A stretch of DNA of 64,000 bases from the NCBI GenBank assembly GCA_002480495.1, contig DLCG01000009.1, positions 212,473-276,472 on the forward strand. Direction: 5' to 3'. The notes beneath the pieces are model-generated. The model made no database searches. It saw only the letters and a program-made list of their open reading frames with translations, and had not been told where the DNA came from. Positions 61,820 to 64,000 of this stretch are shown here, piece by piece. The position numbers were made by a program, and so were the translations under genes. The number at the start of each line of letters is the position of its first letter. Position 1 is the stretch's first letter. This DNA comes from Rhodobiaceae bacterium UBA7804 (GTDB lineage Bacteria; Pseudomonadota; Alphaproteobacteria; Parvibaculales; Parvibaculaceae).

Positions 61820-62856
61820 CATTGGCGAATTTTCTCATTAATACCCCATTTAGGCGGATACCATGGGGTGAGTTGCTCTGCATGCGCTCGAAATCGCTGC
61901 TTAATCCGAGTTCGGCCGGTACGCCCTTCCACTTCGGGATGAGCCACTCGCGCATACTTATCGACTTCGCAGAATAAATTCTGACAATCAATTAGCTGAA
62001 GAGGCCTTCCCCAAAGCGTTTTGAACTCAAGACCACGAGTGGAGAGCTCCAACTCCTGACGTTCTGCCACCCAACGGATTACATCTGTCTCATCGTAGTC
62101 GCCGAGCGACTGGAAACACTTCCTGATACCGTCTCGTGCTCCTGGTCCCGGCACAACGAAATCCATTTCAGAGAAATTGAGAAACTGGGTGTAGTTGAGA
62201 TCAACAAGAAATTGCATGGCAAGAAAGGGACCGAAACTCGGAACAGAGCGAATAATATTGTAGGCCTGCTCCATCGAGTTCGCTTTCTGAATGTCCGCGC
62301 TCACTGATCCCCGAACAATGTCGGAGAGCAGAGCTATATGCATTCTGTGCTTTCGCGCTTGGCGCATCGACGCCGCGCCGCTTGGCATGATGTAAGCGTT
62401 TGAGTATATGGCCGTGCCGCTAGCTATTGCGTCGTCTAGGACAGCATTTATCCGTTCGCTTGAAAAATTATTCAAAGACATTGGCCCCAAACTGGCCTCT
62501 AGAAGATTCCAAGTCGCGGTTTTGTTGAAGACCTTGAATAAAAGCACGCGGAGTAGCGTGGAAGGCCAGTCATGATCCTCATTGTAGATCACCCTCTTTA
62601 TTAGAAACTGGCTCGTACGATCAGACGCTCTATACGCGTTAGTAAATTTGTACGCACCGAGCACTGGGTCGTCCGTCCACGGAGCCTCTGCACCGCCGGC
62701 CCTTGCGTGAAAGATAGATTGCCGCTCCGAAGCAAAATACCAATAGGTATCGAAAACGAGAGAGGGAACGGGAGGATGCCGTCGGATAAAAACTTCTGGC
62801 GCAGAGACAGCGTGACGTCGTGTGCCGATTCGTCGGTCGCCAGCACGTCCATTCAT
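61789..62856 (-). CDS. Alpha-glutamyl/putrescinyl-thymine pyrophosphorylase-like (HMUDK_hel) protein
   Basis: 355 aa. YKFTNAYRASDRTSQFLIKR and LLRVLLFKVFNKTATWNLLE near 65-115 are typical of the helical domain found in phage thymine-hypermodification enzymes. PSFGPFLAMQFLVDLNY with MDFVVPGPGARDGI (about 205-245) is a helix-hairpin-helix DNA-glycosylase-like core with its Asp. The C-terminus has QNLFCEVDKYARVAHPEVEG and PWYPPKWGI. In phages such proteins replace a pyrophosphorylated 5-hydroxymethyl-dU by an amino acid or polyamine. Here it faces the TS-like/MazG-like genes, overlapping one by 31 bp. Family assigned from remembered motifs. Confidence 0.7.
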   Translation of the reverse strand: MNGRAGDRRIGTRRHAVSAPEVFIRRHPPVPSLVFDTYWYFASERQSIFHARAGGAEAPWTDDPVLGAYKFTNAYRASDRTSQFLIKRVIYNEDHDWPSTLLRVLLFKVFNKTATWNLLEASLGPMSLNNFSSERINAVLDDAIASGTAIYSNAYIMPSGAASMRQARKHRMHIALLSDIVRGSVSADIQKANSMEQAYNIIRSVPSFGPFLAMQFLVDLNYTQFLNFSEMDFVVPGPGARDGIRKCFQSLGDYDETDVIRWVAERQELELSTRGLEFKTLWGRPLQLIDCQNLFCEVDKYARVAHPEVEGRTGRTRIKQRFRAHAEQLTPWYPPKWGINEKIRQCQAAPGPSRE

Positions 62857-63069
62857 TCGGCCACACCTTGAGCTAACATTGCAGACTCCCGAGCGGACGC
62901 GTCGAATCGCCCTTCAAGGACTAATGATAGCTGCCTTCGCCCCATCGAGACACGGTTCGCTGCCATTCTTGGCGCTTGTGGTTGTCGCTTTGATCTCGCG
63001 ATGTAGCTGAACCAGAAGAGCCTCCACGCGCGCCCATACGACTATTGAGTAATTGATGTAATATACATT

Positions 63070-63092
63070 GAACAGAATGAGCAATTCTGTTC
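63070..63092. promoter_or_regulatory. Palindrome upstream of the second recombinase
   Basis: GAACAGAAT-GAGCA-ATTCTGTTC, perfect 9-bp arms, 45 bp before the recombinase gene. It could be an operator or a recombination half-site. Confidence 0.45.
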
Positions 63093-63137
63093 ACTTAATA
63101 GTAATCAGGTCAACCTCTTTCTTGCACTTTGTTGCGT

Positions 63138-63728
63138 ATGGAAGATGACCCACAAATTATGATCTACGACAATACGGGGCGAAGGAAGTATCTAACAATT
63201 AGCGAACGAGAAGCCTTTATCGGCGCCACGCACCGATTGCGGCCAGAAGCAGAGACCTTTTGTTTAGCGCTCGCCTACACTGGCGCGCGCATATCAGAAA
63301 TTCTAGCGGTGACGCCAGAGCGTATCGATATCGAGGCCGGAATTGTCATTATTGAGAGCCTCAAAAAGCGTCGGCGGGGCGTCTTCCGAGCAGTACCGCT
63401 GCCGGCACATTTCCTAGCGCGACTTGAGGCAATCCACGGTCTTCGCGAAGCTCAATCAGACCCAGGGCGTCGGACCGCCCGCATATGGCCATGGGGTCGG
63501 ACAACCGCGTGGACGTACGTTAAGCAGACTATGCAAATCATCAAGGTTGGCTCGGGCCAATCGATGCCCAAGGCGCTTCGACACGCGTTCGGAGTCGGCG
63601 CCACCCAAAGGAATGTACCACTCAATATCGTGCAGAAATGGATGGGGCACTCAAGGATAACAACGACGGCCATATATGCGGACGCCGTCGGTGACGAGGA
63701 GCGATCACTAGCCGCACGACTATGGTAG
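63138..63728 (+). CDS. Short tyrosine recombinase (catalytic domain only)
   Basis: 196 aa. It holds only the catalytic domain: R in TGARISE, K in LKKRRRG, LRHAFG, the His of WMGHS and the nucleophile in TTTAIYAD. The first His of the HxxR box is replaced by Pro-Lys (PKALRH), as in a family of short plasmid and island recombinases that lack the N-terminal DNA-binding domain. The ATG at 63138 is used; a TTG three codons earlier is possible. It may resolve multimers or belong to a nested element. Confidence 0.8.
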   Translation: MEDDPQIMIYDNTGRRKYLTISEREAFIGATHRLRPEAETFCLALAYTGARISEILAVTPERIDIEAGIVIIESLKKRRRGVFRAVPLPAHFLARLEAIHGLREAQSDPGRRTARIWPWGRTTAWTYVKQTMQIIKVGSGQSMPKALRHAFGVGATQRNVPLNIVQKWMGHSRITTTAIYADAVGDEERSLAARLW

Positions 63729-63764
63729 TGCATCTACACACAGCGCGTAGTGCGAGAGGTGGGG

Positions 63765-64000
63765 CTACCTTATGTGAACCGTCCGCTGCACGAAGTATGG
63801 CCTCCGCATCCACGGTGCCTGCTCATCGGTCCAAACTTCTTTGTCTAAGGCGCCCAGGTGGCTCTCAGCGACGTTCAGCGTCAAACCGATTCCGTTGTCA
63901 CTACTGGAATCAGCCGAGGCTCGCCATTCTGTGGGTGGGGTGTGATGAAGAAATCGGCCGAACATTCGGTTACACAAATCGGCGTATCGATGAGTATCGA
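63765..64000 (-). CDS. Possible C-terminal part of an unknown protein
   Basis: A leftward frame open from the window's right edge to a stop at 63765, about 78 codons, with no identifiable family. It contains Trp-rich stretches near its end (DKEVWTDEQAPWMRR). The start lies beyond the window. Convergent with the recombinase, 36 bp away. It may be a chance frame. Confidence 0.3.
   Translation of the reverse strand, partial: DTHRYADLCNRMFGRFLHHTPPTEWRASADSSSDNGIGLTLNVAESHLGALDKEVWTDEQAPWMRRPYFVQRTVHIR

Larger units (their letters stand above)
36744..64000. mobile_element. Integrated genomic island in tRNA-Arg, right end not seen
   Basis: The left edge is the duplicated tRNA-Arg 3' end at 36744, followed 145 bp later by a tyrosine integrase. 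Content: metal-efflux operons, a mobilisation-type block (AlpA-like, VirD4/TraD-like ATPase, replication-relaxation protein), a regulated base-modification/protease locus and a second recombinase. No second copy of the 45-bp sequence is visible before 64000, so either the element continues past the window or its end has diverged. No type IV secretion channel or relaxase is seen here, so it may be mobilisable only. Confidence 0.7.

Noticed and set aside
1..64000. CRISPR arrays or cas genes
   Set aside because: No regularly spaced direct repeats of 23-40 bp and no Cas motif seen.

Overview
The window comes from a GC-rich alphaproteobacterial chromosome. The evidence is the tamA-tamB and exbB-exbD-tonB gene sets, a lipid/xenobiotic catabolic repertoire (alkylsulfatase, acyl-CoA synthetase, several SDR/MDR oxidoreductases, nitronate monooxygenase) and typical alphaproteobacterial intergenic repeats. 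A Parvibaculum-like member of the Hyphomicrobiales/Parvibaculales is my best guess, from gene content only.

Positions 1-36.7 kb look like core chromosome. They hold an SDR dehydrogenase, an unclassified structured RNA candidate with its own promoter and terminator, an alpha/beta hydrolase, a GFA-family protein, a TetR regulator, a low-GC single-gene insertion (DUF262-AlbA_2 fusion, 4.5-6.3 kb), a copper-type P1B-ATPase, tamAB, a ferredoxin/di-iron protein/PAS cluster, an MDR reductase, an SdsA-like alkylsulfatase, a PAS_5 protein, the ExbB-ExbD-TonB energy-transducing operon, a catabolic cluster at 24-31.6 kb, a secretin-like poly-Asp lipoprotein and a membrane-anchored sulfatase.

At 36,744 a 45-bp copy of the 3' half of a tRNA-Arg(ACG) gene lies next to a tyrosine integrase. 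I read this as one end of an integrated island that fills the rest of the window; its other end, with the intact tRNA, is not seen. The island carries two heavy-metal RND efflux operons (Czc-type czcCBA and Cus-type cusBA, each with a small secreted protein), and a leftward mobilisation block (AlpA-like regulator, unknown protein, VirD4/TraD-like ATPase, unknown protein, replication-relaxation protein).

From 56.8 to 62.9 kb lies the most unusual locus: a 4'-phosphopantetheinyl transferase; a small carrier-protein-like gene with a DSK motif; an XRE regulator; an ImmA/IrrE metallopeptidase whose C-terminus resembles the chagasin (I42) inhibitors of papain-like proteases; a papain-like C1 peptidase; a thymidylate-synthase-like enzyme; a MazG-like NTP pyrophosphohydrolase; and, convergent to them, a protein resembling the alpha-glutamyl/putrescinyl-thymine pyrophosphorylase (HMUDK_hel) family of phage DNA hypermodification. 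Four of the seven rightward genes overlap by ATGA. A promoter with a palindromic operator precedes the carrier gene. I infer a regulated module that couples unusual pyrimidine nucleotide or DNA-base chemistry to a protease/inhibitor switch, possibly for phage defence or element maintenance. A short tyrosine recombinase follows at 63.1 kb.
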